A stretch of 64,000 nt of DNA from Pseudomonas entomophila (GCF_023277925.1 NZ_CP063832.1:3178001-3242000); one strand, 5' to 3'; shown: positions 22,342 to 33,308, numbered from the stretch's first letter. Numbers and translations: made by a program. The notes: generated by a model not told the origin, from the letters alone.

Positions 22342-22385
22342 CTGTAGGAGCCGGCTTGCCGGCGAACACCGGCAACGCCGGTGCC
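22342..22385. repeat. REP-like element (GCCGGCTTGCCGGC type)
   Basis: CTGTAGGAGCCGGCTTGCCG followed by GCGAACACCGGCAACGCCGG: two nested hairpins, a single REP copy upstream of the OsmC-like gene. A fragment of the same unit (GCCGGCTTGCCGGCGAACA) occurs near 18657. Confidence 0.7.
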
Positions 22386-22492
22386 CAAGAACGCGGTCTC
22401 GGCTTCAAGCGGTATTGCAGTTCGCCCATGGAACAGGGAAAGTCCGAATGCTGGCAAGTTCACGTCAGCCCAGACAATCGAACGGGGGATAC

Positions 22493-22966
22493 ATGAAGGA
22501 ACATAAGTACGCCGTCACCGTGAACTGGACCGGAAATACCGGTTCCGGCACTTCCAGCTACACCACCTACCAACGCAACTTCGATGTCCAGGCACCGGGC
22601 AAGCCGACACTTTCCGGCTCGGCCGACCCGGCGTTTCGGGGCGATCCTGTCCGCTGGAACCCCGAAGACATGCTGCTGGCCTCCCTGTCGGCCTGCCACA
22701 AGCTCTGGTACCTGCACCTGTGCGCGGTGAACGGCGTGCAGGTCCTGGAATACGTCGACCACCCCGAGGGGCGCATGATCGAGGGAAATGCCGAGCACAA
22801 GGGGCGCTTCACCGATGTCCTGCTGCGCCCGCAGGTCGTCGTAAGCTCGGATTCGGATACGCAACTGGCCCTGCGCCTGCATGACGATGCCCACCACGAA
22901 TGCTTCATCGCCAATTCGGTGAACTTCCCGGTCCGCTGCGAGGCGCTGATCCAGCGCGAGGCCTGA
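22493..22966 (+). CDS. OsmC-like family protein
   Basis: A 157-residue protein with the OsmC/Ohr fold pattern: WNPEDMLLASLSACHKLWYLHLC carries the first redox-type Cys in the usual helix, and NSVNFPVRCEAL carries the C-terminal Cys. Related proteins reduce organic peroxides with these two cysteines; this subgroup is less studied than Ohr, so peroxide detoxification is an inference. ATG 22493 follows GGGGGAT. It is a single gene preceded by a REP-like element. Confidence 0.85.
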   Translation: MKEHKYAVTVNWTGNTGSGTSSYTTYQRNFDVQAPGKPTLSGSADPAFRGDPVRWNPEDMLLASLSACHKLWYLHLCAVNGVQVLEYVDHPEGRMIEGNAEHKGRFTDVLLRPQVVVSSDSDTQLALRLHDDAHHECFIANSVNFPVRCEALIQREA

Positions 22967-23125
22967 GCCCTCCTGGATACGACAAGGGCGCCTTGCGGCT
23001 CACTCACTTCCCACCCGTTGGGGCTGGCAGTTTGCGGTGTCTGCCTCACTGACCAGTTAGGGTTTATTGATAGATCTTGCCCCAACCAGCGCTTCAAGAG
23101 CCCGTGCCGACGCAAGTTGATGGCG
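22967..23125. other. Non-coding gap after the OsmC-like gene
   Basis: These 159 bases separate the OsmC-like gene from the immunity gene. I see no gene. CCAGTTAGGGTTTATTGATA near 23053 resembles the TTAGGGTT stretch of the leuA promoter, but no matching -35 is evident. Confidence 0.3.
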
Positions 23126-23386
23126 TTAGAAACGAGGCTTGAATCCCGGCAAACTGTTCGCCATGCACCAGGCTTGAATTGTTGCCGTAACCCCCTCGGG
23201 CGAGTCATCCGCACCAGGTTCCGGATAGTACAAAAGATCAGTACCTGCCGGATGAGGCACCACCTCTTCAAAGTGCAAAAGTAATGTATCCCGCTGACCC
23301 TCAGACTCGGCGTCATAGATTGCTTTAATCAGCGCCGTGAACTGGAACTCCGTATAGTCTGAAAGCGACTTCTTAATCTCAATCAC
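23126..23386 (-). CDS. Colicin E/pyocin-type DNase immunity protein
   Basis: An 86-residue acidic protein of the Im2/Im9 family: SLSDYTEFQFTALI, LLLHFEEVVPHPAGTDLLYY and DDSPEGVTATIQAW follow the four-helix Im9 order, including the paired tyrosines (YYP) that contact the DNase. It should bind the C-terminal nuclease of the gene just upstream and block its DNA site. Its ATG overlaps the toxin stop (ATGA at 23383-23386), which ensures co-production. Regional base composition is lower in GC than the neighbouring housekeeping genes, as is usual for acquired bacteriocin modules. Confidence 0.93.
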   Translation of the reverse strand: MIEIKKSLSDYTEFQFTALIKAIYDAESEGQRDTLLLHFEEVVPHPAGTDLLYYPEPGADDSPEGVTATIQAWCMANSLPGFKPRF

Positions 23387-24714
23387 TTTGCACTCCTATG
23401 ATTGTCGATATGATTTTTTGGCGTGCTGACCCTGATATTGTCTACATCATAGACAGCACCTCCATCAGCGATCCTTTCAACATGATGTAACTCAAAGGAT
23501 ATTCGCTTCCCTGCGTGCCCAGCTGACGCTGCCACCGGAGAAAAACCTTTCCTTAAATCAGCGCGATTCAACGAGTTGAACTGGCTACTCAGCACTGGAT
23601 CTTTTCCGACCTCGATCCAAAATGCCTTCCTAAACGCGTCAAAGCTCGAAAACTCACGCCCCCTGAGCTTGTCCGCAATTCGCGTCGGGATAGGAACACC
23701 CTCTCCATCTCCCGCCCCAGCCAGCCAGACTCCGATTACGTCCTGACCAATCCCTGTCACCACACCCGGACCATTTCGAATGCTCAGCGAAAGATAGATC
23801 GGCAGGATACCGGTCTCGACTGGAAACCAAACGATGAGGTCGTGGTAGTCGGGCGGAAACTCCGGGTTGGTCAGGATTTGTTCTGCCTGCCGAGCCTCCG
23901 GAAATACGAAACGAACAGGCTTGTGATCCACACCCTCCAGCACGGGAATGCCTAACACCTTGTTTGGCTCGGCTGCTGGCGTCCAGATCAGCTCAACCCC
24001 TTCCCCGAGGTCAGCGACAAACTGTTCACCTCTTGCCCTGGCAGCAATTACTGGGACGCCTTTCCACGCAGGATTATTGCCAGTGTAAAAGCCGTAAGTA
24101 CTGACAGCACCATCGGGTAGGTATTTGACGTTGATCCGCACGCCTGTGTCAGCTGTGCTCAAGTCAGCGTACTGCTCAACGGTGTAAAACACATCGTCGT
24201 CTGCCGAGACGTTGGGTAGCAGCATGGCAACGGTACCAACAACCCCGCCAGTAACCACCCCAGCTCCGACAGTCAACTCAGTCAACCCCAGCGATAACGC
24301 CCCTCGACCAAGCCTTGACGCCACTGCCAGGCTCGAAGCGGTACTACTGATCAATTTGAGCGGTGTGCCGTTAGGCGCTATCGCGTCACGGGTGCCAAGC
24401 ACGGCAAAAGTGCCGTAACTATTCAAAGAGTCAAACGAAACCTTGTCAGGGTAGCAAGTGTGTCCGACAGGCACATTACATGATTTGGCAAAGGTGAATT
24501 CAGTACAAGGCAACGCAGGCTGATTCTTTTTCCGCTGTCGCTCTACGTACTCACGATGTCGCTTTTCTTCCTGCTCGCAGCGCTTGGAGGCCTCCTCCTC
24601 GAACTTTCGATGAGCCGCATCACGCACACGGATCTCGTCGTCACTCATATATCTCAGGTAGCTAAGGCTGCCCTCTCCACCATGGCCTCGAATCCATTTT
24701 TGAGGTCTTCTCAT
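23383..24714 (-). CDS. S-type pyocin-like HNH DNase toxin
   Basis: A 443-residue toxin. Residues about 24-65 form a charged helix, residues about 70-325 match the S-type pyocin translocation-type domain (FTFAKSCNVPVG, YGTFAVLG, YGFYTGNNPAW, GEGVELIWTPA, PPDYHDLIVWFP), and residues about 325-443 form a colicin E9-type DNase. Zinc/catalytic histidines His410-His411, His435 and His439 have the ColE9 spacing. It is shorter than classical S pyocins and lacks an evident N-terminal receptor-binding domain, so its delivery route is unclear. ATG 24714 is the first start; Met24 (MSDDEIRVR) is an alternative. Confidence 0.88.
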   Translation of the reverse strand: MRRPQKWIRGHGGEGSLSYLRYMSDDEIRVRDAAHRKFEEEASKRCEQEEKRHREYVERQRKKNQPALPCTEFTFAKSCNVPVGHTCYPDKVSFDSLNSYGTFAVLGTRDAIAPNGTPLKLISSTASSLAVASRLGRGALSLGLTELTVGAGVVTGGVVGTVAMLLPNVSADDDVFYTVEQYADLSTADTGVRINVKYLPDGAVSTYGFYTGNNPAWKGVPVIAARARGEQFVADLGEGVELIWTPAAEPNKVLGIPVLEGVDHKPVRFVFPEARQAEQILTNPEFPPDYHDLIVWFPVETGILPIYLSLSIRNGPGVVTGIGQDVIGVWLAGAGDGEGVPIPTRIADKLRGREFSSFDAFRKAFWIEVGKDPVLSSQFNSLNRADLRKGFSPVAASAGHAGKRISFELHHVERIADGGAVYDVDNIRVSTPKNHIDNHRSAK

Positions 24715-24961
24715 ATACGTACTTTCGCTGAGAACGCGCCCTTGAAATTTTTCGAAGCGTCAACCTAACAACCCTTTCGCGCAAAGTGCTAATTAGCCTC
24801 ACAAAATCAGACATATCCTACTTACAGCCAGCTCAGCAGAGAAAATTCCTACCAAGCTAGTACGGCCCACTTAGCCTATATCAAAGGTCAGCTGACAGAA
24901 TTAGGTTCTGTACGAAAACACGGTGCTTGGCGATGCACAAGCTGCCAGAATTTGCCAGACC
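24715..24961. other. AT-richer non-coding region upstream of the toxin
   Basis: About 250 bases with clearly lower GC content than the surroundings and no credible gene. It must hold the toxin-immunity promoter. ACAGAA-TTAGG-TTCTGT at 24895-24911 is an inverted repeat that could be a regulator site. I did not find a convincing LexA box (CTG-N10-CAG). Confidence 0.45.
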
Positions 24962-24962
24962 C

Positions 24963-24994
24963 AAAAAGCCGAAAGCCCGCGATTACGCGGGCTT
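24963..24994 (-). terminator. Intrinsic terminator of guaA
   Basis: AAGCCCGCG (24973-24981), loop ATTA, CGCGGGCTT (24986-24994), with AAAAA at 24963-24967 that reads as a U-tract on the minus strand. It lies 46 bases after the guaA stop. Confidence 0.88.
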
Positions 24995-25040
24995 CAGGTT
25001 ACATCTTACTAATCGATGTCAGCCACAAGCGGGCGCGGGA

Positions 25041-26618
25041 TCATTCCCACTCGATAGTGGCTGGCGGCTTGCTCGACACGTCGTAGGTGACGCGGGAGAT
25101 GCCGGCGATTTCGTTGATGATACGGCCGCTGACGGTCTCCAGCAGCTCGTACGGCAGGTGCGCCCAGCGCGCGGTCATGAAGTCCACGGTCTCGACGGCA
25201 CGCAGGGCCACGACCCAGGCGTAGCGACGGCCGTCGCCGACGACGCCGACCGACTTGACCGGCTGGAACACCACGAACGCCTGACTGGTCTTGTGGTACC
25301 AGTCGGCCTTGCGCAGCTCTTCGATGAAGATGTGATCAGCGCGACGCAGGATGTCGGCGTACTCTTTCTTCACTTCACCGAGGATGCGCACGCCCAGGCC
25401 CGGGCCCGGGAACGGGTGGCGGTAGACCATGTCGTACGGCAGGCCCAGCTCCAGGCCGATCTTGCGCACTTCGTCCTTGAACAGTTCACGCAGCGGCTCG
25501 ACCAACTTGAGGTTCATCTCCTCAGGCAGGCCACCGACGTTGTGGTGCGACTTGATCACGTGGGCCTTGCCGCTCTTGGCGCCGGCCGACTCGATCACGT
25601 CGGGGTAGATGGTGCCCTGGGCGAGGAACTGGATGTTGTCCAGTTTGCTGGCTTCGGCGTCGAACACGTCGATGAAGGTGCGGCCGATGATCTTGCGCTT
25701 CTTCTCGGGGTCGGCTTCGCCTTCCAGGTTGTCGAGGAACTGCTTTTCAGCGTCGGCGCGGATCACCTTGACCCCCATGTTCTCTTTGAACATGGCCATC
25801 ACCTGGTCACCTTCGTGCAAGCGCAACAGGCCGTTGTCGACGAACACACAGGTCAGCTGGTCGCCGATGGCGCGGTGCAGCAGCGCGGCAACCACGGACG
25901 AATCGACGCCGCCGGACAGGCCCAGCAGGACGTTGGCCGAACCGACTTGCTCGCGCACCTGGGCGATGGCGTCTTCGACGATGTTCGACGGCGTCCACAG
26001 CGCTTCACAGCCGCAGATGTCCTGGACGAAGCGCGACAGGATGCGACCGCCCTGCTTGGTGTGGGTCACTTCCGGGTGGAACTGTACGCCGTAGTAGCCA
26101 AGAGCGTCGTCGTACATGCCCGCGATCGGGCAGCTCGGGGTGCTGGCCAGCACGCTGAAGTTGCCCGGCATCTGGGTGACCTTGTCGCCGTGGCTCATCC
26201 ACACGTCCAGGCCCAGCACGCCGTCATCGTCGACGTGGTCTTCGATGCCGTCGAGCAGGCGGCTCTTGCCGACCACGTCGACGCGGGCATAGCCGAACTC
26301 GCGCAGGTCGGAACCTTCGACCTTGCCGCCCATCTGCTCGGCCATGGTCTGCATGCCGTAGCAGATGCCCAGCACCGGGACTTTCAGGTCGAACACGGCC
26401 TGCGGGGCGCGCGGGCTGTTGGCTTCGTGGACCGACTCGGGGCCACCGGCCAGGATGATGCCGCGCGGGTTGAATTCGCGGATCGCTTCATCGTCCATGT
26501 CGAACGGGTGCAGCTCGCAGTACACGCCGATTTCGCGCACGCGGCGGGCGATCAGCTGGGTGTACTGGGAACCGAAATCGAGGATCAGGATGCGGTGAGC
26601 GTGAATGTCGAGGGCCAT
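25041..26618 (-). CDS. guaA: GMP synthase (glutamine-hydrolysing)
   Basis: GuaA aminates XMP to GMP using glutamine and ATP. The 525-residue protein has an N-terminal class I glutaminase ([13 protein letters not shown] with the catalytic Cys, and [11 protein letters not shown] with the His and Glu), an ATP-pyrophosphatase domain ([16 protein letters not shown]) and a C-terminal dimerisation domain with [12 protein letters not shown]. It lies 75 bases downstream of guaB on the same strand, the usual guaBA arrangement. Confidence 0.98.
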   Translation of the reverse strand: MALDIHAHRILILDFGSQYTQLIARRVREIGVYCELHPFDMDDEAIREFNPRGIILAGGPESVHEANSPRAPQAVFDLKVPVLGICYGMQTMAEQMGGKVEGSDLREFGYARVDVVGKSRLLDGIEDHVDDDGVLGLDVWMSHGDKVTQMPGNFSVLASTPSCPIAGMYDDALGYYGVQFHPEVTHTKQGGRILSRFVQDICGCEALWTPSNIVEDAIAQVREQVGSANVLLGLSGGVDSSVVAALLHRAIGDQLTCVFVDNGLLRLHEGDQVMAMFKENMGVKVIRADAEKQFLDNLEGEADPEKKRKIIGRTFIDVFDAEASKLDNIQFLAQGTIYPDVIESAGAKSGKAHVIKSHHNVGGLPEEMNLKLVEPLRELFKDEVRKIGLELGLPYDMVYRHPFPGPGLGVRILGEVKKEYADILRRADHIFIEELRKADWYHKTSQAFVVFQPVKSVGVVGDGRRYAWVVALRAVETVDFMTARWAHLPYELLETVSGRIINEIAGISRVTYDVSSKPPATIEWE

Positions 26619-26652
26619 GACTCAATCTCGTCAGTGGAAATCGGAAACGACA

Positions 26653-26674
26653 CGGGGCTGTCATGACAGCCCCG
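26653..26674. repeat. 22-bp palindrome between guaB and guaA
   Basis: CGGGGCTGTCATGACAGCCC plus its last two bases is a perfect palindrome 19 bases after the guaB stop. It can form an 11-bp hairpin in the guaBA transcript and might partly terminate or separate expression of the two genes. Confidence 0.6.
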
Positions 26675-26693
26675 CTTGCTATTGCTGGAAGCC

Positions 26694-28807
<2,114 letters not shown>

Positions 28808-28857
28808 GAGCGAAGCGAGCCTGCGGACAGCGATAGTCGCGCAATTCTACCGTCAGC

Positions 28858-29613
28858 TCAGGCGCTCAGGTAGCGACCGATCAACGCCAGGCCACTGCCC
28901 AGCACCAGCCAGGTGATCAGCCGCACGAAGGCCTCGCGGGACAATTTCAGGGTCAGTCGGCGCCCCAGCCAGGTACCGGCAAACATCACCGGCAGCAGGC
29001 AAGCGGCCAGAAGCAGCAGGCTGGTATCGGCATACACCCCGGCGATCATGAACAGCGACAGGCGCACCACCGTGCTGCAACCGATCAACGCAACCTGGGT
29101 CGCCCGTACCTGCTCCTTCACCTCCAACCGGGCGCTCAGGTAGATGGCATACAAGAAACCACCACTACCGAACAGGGCGCCGAACAACCCACCCACCGTG
29201 CCCATGGGTACCGCCCAGGCGCCCGACAGGCTCGCAGGCCGCACCTTCACCGCCAGGCCGTAGACCGCATAGGCAGTGACGAACAGTCCCATCATCAGCA
29301 GCAGCAGATCCGACTTCAGGTGCAGCAGGAACACCACGCCCAACGCGCAGCCCACGGCCATGAAGGGCAACAGACGCAGCAACTCGCCGCGCACCACATC
29401 CCGCCGGGACGGCAGCAGATTGCCTAAGGAGGCGACGAAATCCAGCAGGACCAGCAGCGGAACGATCCGCGACAATGGCATGAAATGAATCAACACAGGG
29501 CCGGCGACCAGCGCAGTGCCGAAGCCGGCAATGCCAAAGACGATATACGCCACGGCCACACCAAGCAGAATCGGCAGCCAGTCGAGGCCGGAGAACGACA
29601 GTTGGGCAAGCAT
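28858..29613 (-). CDS. TauE/SafE-family membrane permease
   Basis: A 251-residue inner-membrane protein with about eight hydrophobic segments, including LPILLGVAVAYIVFGIAGFG and GGLFGALFGSGGFLYAIYLS. The paired glycine-rich re-entrant motifs are typical of the TauE/SafE (former DUF81) family, which exports sulfite, sulfoacetate or related anions. The substrate is unknown here. It is divergent from a LysR regulator across 97 bases, so that regulator probably controls it. Confidence 0.87.
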   Translation of the reverse strand: MLAQLSFSGLDWLPILLGVAVAYIVFGIAGFGTALVAGPVLIHFMPLSRIVPLLVLLDFVASLGNLLPSRRDVVRGELLRLLPFMAVGCALGVVFLLHLKSDLLLLMMGLFVTAYAVYGLAVKVRPASLSGAWAVPMGTVGGLFGALFGSGGFLYAIYLSARLEVKEQVRATQVALIGCSTVVRLSLFMIAGVYADTSLLLLAACLLPVMFAGTWLGRRLTLKLSREAFVRLITWLVLGSGLALIGRYLSA

Positions 29614-29710
29614 TGCAACGACTCCTGGGATGACACCTGCAGGTTAGCCAGTCACCAGCCATGCCGACTAATATGCCTTTACGCCGCAAGCCATCTCGAA
29701 AAGGCATGAC

Positions 29711-30589
29711 ATGACTTCGATCCGCCAACTGCGCTACTTCGTCGAAATTGCCGAGAGCGGCAGCTTCAGTGCCGCCGCCGAGCGGCTGTACATCGCCCAG
29801 TCGGCCCTGAGCCGGCAGATCAAAGAACTTGAACAACAGTTGGCAACGCCTCTGTTCGAGCGCACCGCCCGCCAGCCACGGCTGACCGTTGCCGGGCTGG
29901 CTTTTCTCGGCCGGGCACGCCGCCTGCTGGCAGACCTGGACAAGGCCGAGCGCCTGGCCCGTGAAGTCGGCCAGGGCCTGCGCGGCAGCCTGCGCCTGAA
30001 CCACTCCAGTACCGTGCCATTGACCGGGCAACTGCTCGCGCGGCTCGGCGGTTACCTGAATGACAACCCAGGCGTGTCCCTGGAGATCGCCCAGCAATCA
30101 TCGGAAGCGCAACTGGAGGATATCGCCGAGGGGCGCCTGGAGATCGGCCTGCTGCGCCTGCCCGTGCTGCGCCAGCATGAGGGCGTGGTGTTGCACACCT
30201 TGTTCGATGAGCCGTTGCTGCTGGCGGTGGCCGCCCAACATCCACTGGCATCCGAACCCAGCGTGAGGTTGGAGCAACTGCGTGAAGAGCGCTTCATCTC
30301 CATCCCCCATCGGCAACGGGGCGGCCTGAGCTATCTGTCGGCGTCGCTGTGCATGAGCGCAGGGTTCTTCCCTCAGGCCGCGCAGGTGGTGTCGCGCAAG
30401 ACCACGCAGTTGCAGCTGATTCAGGCGGGGTTCGGGGTGGCGTTGCTGCCGGCGAGCATGCGTGAGATCGCGCCGGCGTCGGTGTGCTTCGTGCCACTGG
30501 TCGAGGCTTGCCAAAGTACCGTGGCGCTGGCTTGTCGGCGGGATGCCGGGGACCTGGTGCATCAGTTCGTGACGGCGATGTGCAACTGA
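29711..30589 (+). CDS. LysR-family transcriptional regulator
   Basis: A 292-residue regulator: an N-terminal winged helix-turn-helix at residues 1-60 (IRQLRYFVEIAESGSFSAAA, AQSALSRQIKELEQQLATPL) and a LysR substrate-binding domain from about 90 to the end. The effector is unknown. Divergent placement with the TauE-type permease gene suggests that gene as target. ATG 29711 begins at the usual distance before the recognition helix. Confidence 0.9.
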   Translation: MTSIRQLRYFVEIAESGSFSAAAERLYIAQSALSRQIKELEQQLATPLFERTARQPRLTVAGLAFLGRARRLLADLDKAERLAREVGQGLRGSLRLNHSSTVPLTGQLLARLGGYLNDNPGVSLEIAQQSSEAQLEDIAEGRLEIGLLRLPVLRQHEGVVLHTLFDEPLLLAVAAQHPLASEPSVRLEQLREERFISIPHRQRGGLSYLSASLCMSAGFFPQAAQVVSRKTTQLQLIQAGFGVALLPASMREIAPASVCFVPLVEACQSTVALACRRDAGDLVHQFVTAMCN

Positions 30590-30598
30590 ATGCCCTTT

Positions 30599-30620
30599 CG
30601 CCAGCAAGGCTGGCTCCTAC
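30599..30620. repeat. REP-like hairpin (inverted form)
   Basis: CGCCAGCAAGGCTGGCTCCT plus AC, the reverse of the element at 3791, starts 10 bases after the lysR stop. The CCAGC/GCTGG stem may serve as its terminator. Confidence 0.6.
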
Positions 30621-30692
30621 GGCGGACAAGTGCGCGCGCTGCGTGACTGGCGAACACAGACAACCCCGTCCATGTCCTTTATGATGCCCGCC

Positions 30693-32072
30693 ATGATCAA
30701 AGACCCCTTCGAACGACTTGGCCTGGACCGCGAGGTCCTCACCGTCAGCCAGCTCAACGGCCGCGCTCGCGTGCTGCTGGAGGATGTGTTCCGCAGCGTC
30801 TGGGTGGAAGGCGAGATATCCAACCTCGCCCGCCCGGCCTCCGGGCACATGTACTTCACCCTCAAGGACAGCGGCGCGCAGATCCGCTGCGCGCTGTTCC
30901 GGCAGAACGCCCTGCGCGTGCGTCAGGCCCTGCGTGACGGCCTGGCGGTGCGAGTACGCGGCAAGGTCTCGCTGTTCGAAGGCCGTGGCGACTACCAACT
31001 GATCCTCGACACCGTCGAGCCGGCTGGCGACGGCGCCTTGCGCCTGGCCTTCGAAGCACTGAAGGAAAAGCTTGGCGCCGAGGGGCTGTTCAGCACCGAA
31101 CGCAAACAGCCGCTGCCAGCCCACCCGCAACGTATCGGCATCATCACCTCGCCCACCGGCGCAGTGATCCGCGACATCATCAGCGTGTTCCGCCGCCGCG
31201 CACCGCAAGTCGAACTCAACCTGATCCCCACCGCCGTGCAAGGCCGCGAGGCCATCGCCCAGATCGTCCGTGCCCTGCAGATGGCCGATCGGCAGGGCTT
31301 CGACGCACTGATCCTGGCCCGTGGCGGCGGCTCGCTGGAGGACCTCTGGTGCTTCAACGAAGAAGCCGTGGCCCGCGCCGTGGCCGCCTGCGTCACACCG
31401 ATCGTCAGCGCCGTGGGCCATGAGACCGACGTGTCGATCAGCGACTTCGTCGCCGATGTGCGCGCCCCCACGCCGTCCGCCGCCGCCGAACTGCTCGCTC
31501 CCGACAGCAGCGGCCTGCGGCAGCGCCTCGACAGCCTGCAGCGGCGCCTGTTGCTGCGCATGCAAAGCCGTCTGGCCCACGACCGCCTGCGTGTCGAAGG
31601 CCTGACCCGGCGCCTGCACCACCCGGGCGAACGCCTGCGCCAGCAGGCCCAACGCCTGGACGATCTGGACATGCGCCTGCGCCGCGCCTTCGCGCTCAAC
31701 ATGAACCAGCGTCACGAGCGCCTCGGTCGCCTCGACACACGCCTGGCCGCGCAACACCCCGGGCGCAGCCTGAAACTGCTGAAGCAGCGCCTGGACAGTC
31801 TCGCCGAACGCCTGCCCAAAGCCATGCGCGACGTGCTCAAGGACCGCCGCCAGCGTTTCCAGGCGCAGTTGCAGACGTTGCAGGTGGTCAGCCCACTGGC
31901 CACCCTCGCCCGTGGCTACAGCATCCTGCTCGATGAACACGGCCAGGCCATCCGCAGCGCCGCCCAGACTCACAACGGCCAGCGCCTGACCGCCCGCCTC
32001 AATGAAGGCGAGCTCAAGGTGCGGGTCGAGGACAACCACCAGACTCCGGTCACCCTCTCGCTACTGGACTGA
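30693..32072 (+). CDS. xseA: Exodeoxyribonuclease VII large subunit
   Basis: XseA with XseB degrades single-stranded DNA into oligonucleotides and takes part in repair. The 459-residue protein has the N-terminal OB-fold (VWVEGEISNLARPASGHMYF, DSGAQIRCALFR) and the catalytic core (IGIITSPTGAVIRDI, LARGGGSLEDLWCFN, SAVGHETDVSISDFVAD), followed by long coiled coils and FLEX-type C-terminal LARGYSILLD. ATG 30693 gives the family N-terminus MIKDPFERLG; upstream in-frame ATGs at 30672-30684 lack a better ribosome site. xseB is not nearby. Confidence 0.95.
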   Translation: MIKDPFERLGLDREVLTVSQLNGRARVLLEDVFRSVWVEGEISNLARPASGHMYFTLKDSGAQIRCALFRQNALRVRQALRDGLAVRVRGKVSLFEGRGDYQLILDTVEPAGDGALRLAFEALKEKLGAEGLFSTERKQPLPAHPQRIGIITSPTGAVIRDIISVFRRRAPQVELNLIPTAVQGREAIAQIVRALQMADRQGFDALILARGGGSLEDLWCFNEEAVARAVAACVTPIVSAVGHETDVSISDFVADVRAPTPSAAAELLAPDSSGLRQRLDSLQRRLLLRMQSRLAHDRLRVEGLTRRLHHPGERLRQQAQRLDDLDMRLRRAFALNMNQRHERLGRLDTRLAAQHPGRSLKLLKQRLDSLAERLPKAMRDVLKDRRQRFQAQLQTLQVVSPLATLARGYSILLDEHGQAIRSAAQTHNGQRLTARLNEGELKVRVEDNHQTPVTLSLLD

Positions 32073-32075
32073 CAC

Positions 32076-32903
32076 ATGCCCCGCCTGCTCGCGCCCCTGC
32101 TCGCCCTCGCCCTGCTGCTGCCGCTCACCACGGCCCAGGCCAGTTACATCACCCGCACCCTCGACAAGCCGGTGCCCGGCGGTGTGGCCGTGGTCAACCT
32201 GGGGCCGTCCACCAGCGCGCCGGCTGCGCGCTTCGATGGCAAGCCGGTACTGGTGGTCAGGGAACAGGACAACTGGCTGGCCATCGTCGGTATCCCGCTG
32301 ACCCAAAAACCGGGCAGCGCCGTGCTTACCCAGGACGGGCGCAACATCCCGTTCAGCGTGGGCAACAAGAAGTACCCCGAACAGCACATCACTCTGAAGA
32401 ACAAGCGCCAGGTCAATCCTGAGCCCCAGGACCTCAAGCGCATCGACCGCGAGCTGGCCGAACAAATCAAGGCCTATCGCAGCTTCAGCCCGGCCGTGCC
32501 CAGCAACCTGATTCTCGACAAGCCGGTCAACGGCCCGCTGTCGAGCAAGTTCGGCGTGCGTCGTTTCTTCAATGGCGAGGAGCGCAACCCCCATGCCGGC
32601 CTGGATTTCGCCGTGCCCGCAGGCACGCCGATCAAGACCCCGGCCAACGGCAAGGTAATCCTGGTAGGCGACTACTTTTTCAATGGCAACACAGTGTTCG
32701 TCGACCACGGCCAAGGGTTCATCAGCATGTTCTGCCACATGTCGAAGATCGACGTGAAACCGGGGCAGGTGCTGCGCCGGGGCGAGGTGGTCGGGCGTGT
32801 GGGCTCGACCGGGCGGGCCACCGGGCCGCACATGCACTGGAACGTCAGCCTGAACGATGCCCGGGTGGATCCGGCGATCTTCATCGGCGCGTTCCAGCCC
32901 TGA
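32076..32903 (+). CDS. M23-family periplasmic peptidase
   Basis: A 275-residue protein with a Sec signal (MPRLLAPLLALALLLPLTTA), an N-terminal beta domain and a LytM/M23 metallopeptidase domain at about 165-270. The zinc-site pattern is intact: NPHAGLDFAV (His, Asp), FCHMSKID and GPHMHWNVSL (HxH). It should cleave peptide cross-links in murein or activate amidases; all-intact residues favour enzymatic activity. It begins 3 bases after xseA, so the two are probably co-transcribed. Confidence 0.9.
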   Translation: MPRLLAPLLALALLLPLTTAQASYITRTLDKPVPGGVAVVNLGPSTSAPAARFDGKPVLVVREQDNWLAIVGIPLTQKPGSAVLTQDGRNIPFSVGNKKYPEQHITLKNKRQVNPEPQDLKRIDRELAEQIKAYRSFSPAVPSNLILDKPVNGPLSSKFGVRRFFNGEERNPHAGLDFAVPAGTPIKTPANGKVILVGDYFFNGNTVFVDHGQGFISMFCHMSKIDVKPGQVLRRGEVVGRVGSTGRATGPHMHWNVSLNDARVDPAIFIGAFQP

Positions 32904-32917
32904 GATTGCGTCATACT

Positions 32918-32990
32918 CTTCGCGGGTAAACCCGCTCCCACAGGCTATCAAGCAGCCCTTGTCCCTGTAGGAGCGGGTTTACCCGCGAAG
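32918..32990. repeat. Inverted REP-like pair (GCGGGTTTACCCGC type)
   Basis: CTTCGCGGGTAAACCCGCTC at 32918 and its reverse counterpart ending at 32990 (GAGCGGGTTTACCCGCGAAG) surround a short spacer. It lies after the M23 gene, probably acting as a transcript end structure. Confidence 0.85.
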
Positions 32991-33124
32991 CAGACGGCAC
33001 TGGCCGATCGGCTTGCGCATTCAAATAAACCAGCGCAACACAGACACTACAAAACCAATAAAACAGCCACGCAATCTCGCAAATATCGCTTTTTTAAGCA
33101 TTCCTCTCAATTTTCCCGCAATGC

Positions 33125-33153
33125 TTGCCATCCCCCAACCCACTGGTTAGGGT
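33125..33153 (+). promoter_or_regulatory. Predicted sigma-70 promoter for leuA leader
   Basis: TTGCCA (33125-33130), a 17-bp spacer and TAGGGT (33148-33153). Transcription would start near 33160, that is at or within a base of the ATG of the leader ORF, making a leaderless message. Confidence 0.45.
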
Positions 33154-33160
33154 TGAGCCT

Positions 33161-33232
33161 ATGAACATCTTCAGCACCCTGCTCCGACAACACCGCAGCC
33201 TCTGCCTGGTCAGCGCCCGACTACCAGGGTGA
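33161..33232 (+). CDS. Candidate leucine-rich leader peptide of leuA
   Basis: A 23-codon [23 protein letters not shown] plus LPG, with five Leu (positions 7, 8, 14, 16, 21) lies 76 bases before leuA. CCTGGT (33205-33210) and ACCAGG (33223-33228) can pair over its last codons. A U-rich stretch (TTTTTCTCTCGTTTT near 33251) follows. The layout suggests control of leuA by leucine supply through leader translation. There is no clear ribosome site; the promoter spacing suggests leaderless initiation. Function is inferred. Confidence 0.5.
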   Translation: MNIFSTLLRQHRSLCLVSARLPG

Positions 33233-33308
33233 ATCGCGTCGCCTCGCCTTTTTCTCTCGTTTTCGTTTGGCAGGCCCGATCACGGCCGCACATAAAAGGA
33301 TTGCTTCC

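Noticed and set aside
24895..24911. A LexA/SOS box before the bacteriocin-like gene.
   Set aside because: The ACAGAA-N5-TTCTGT repeat does not fit CTGT-N8-ACAG; it is kept only as an unassigned inverted repeat.
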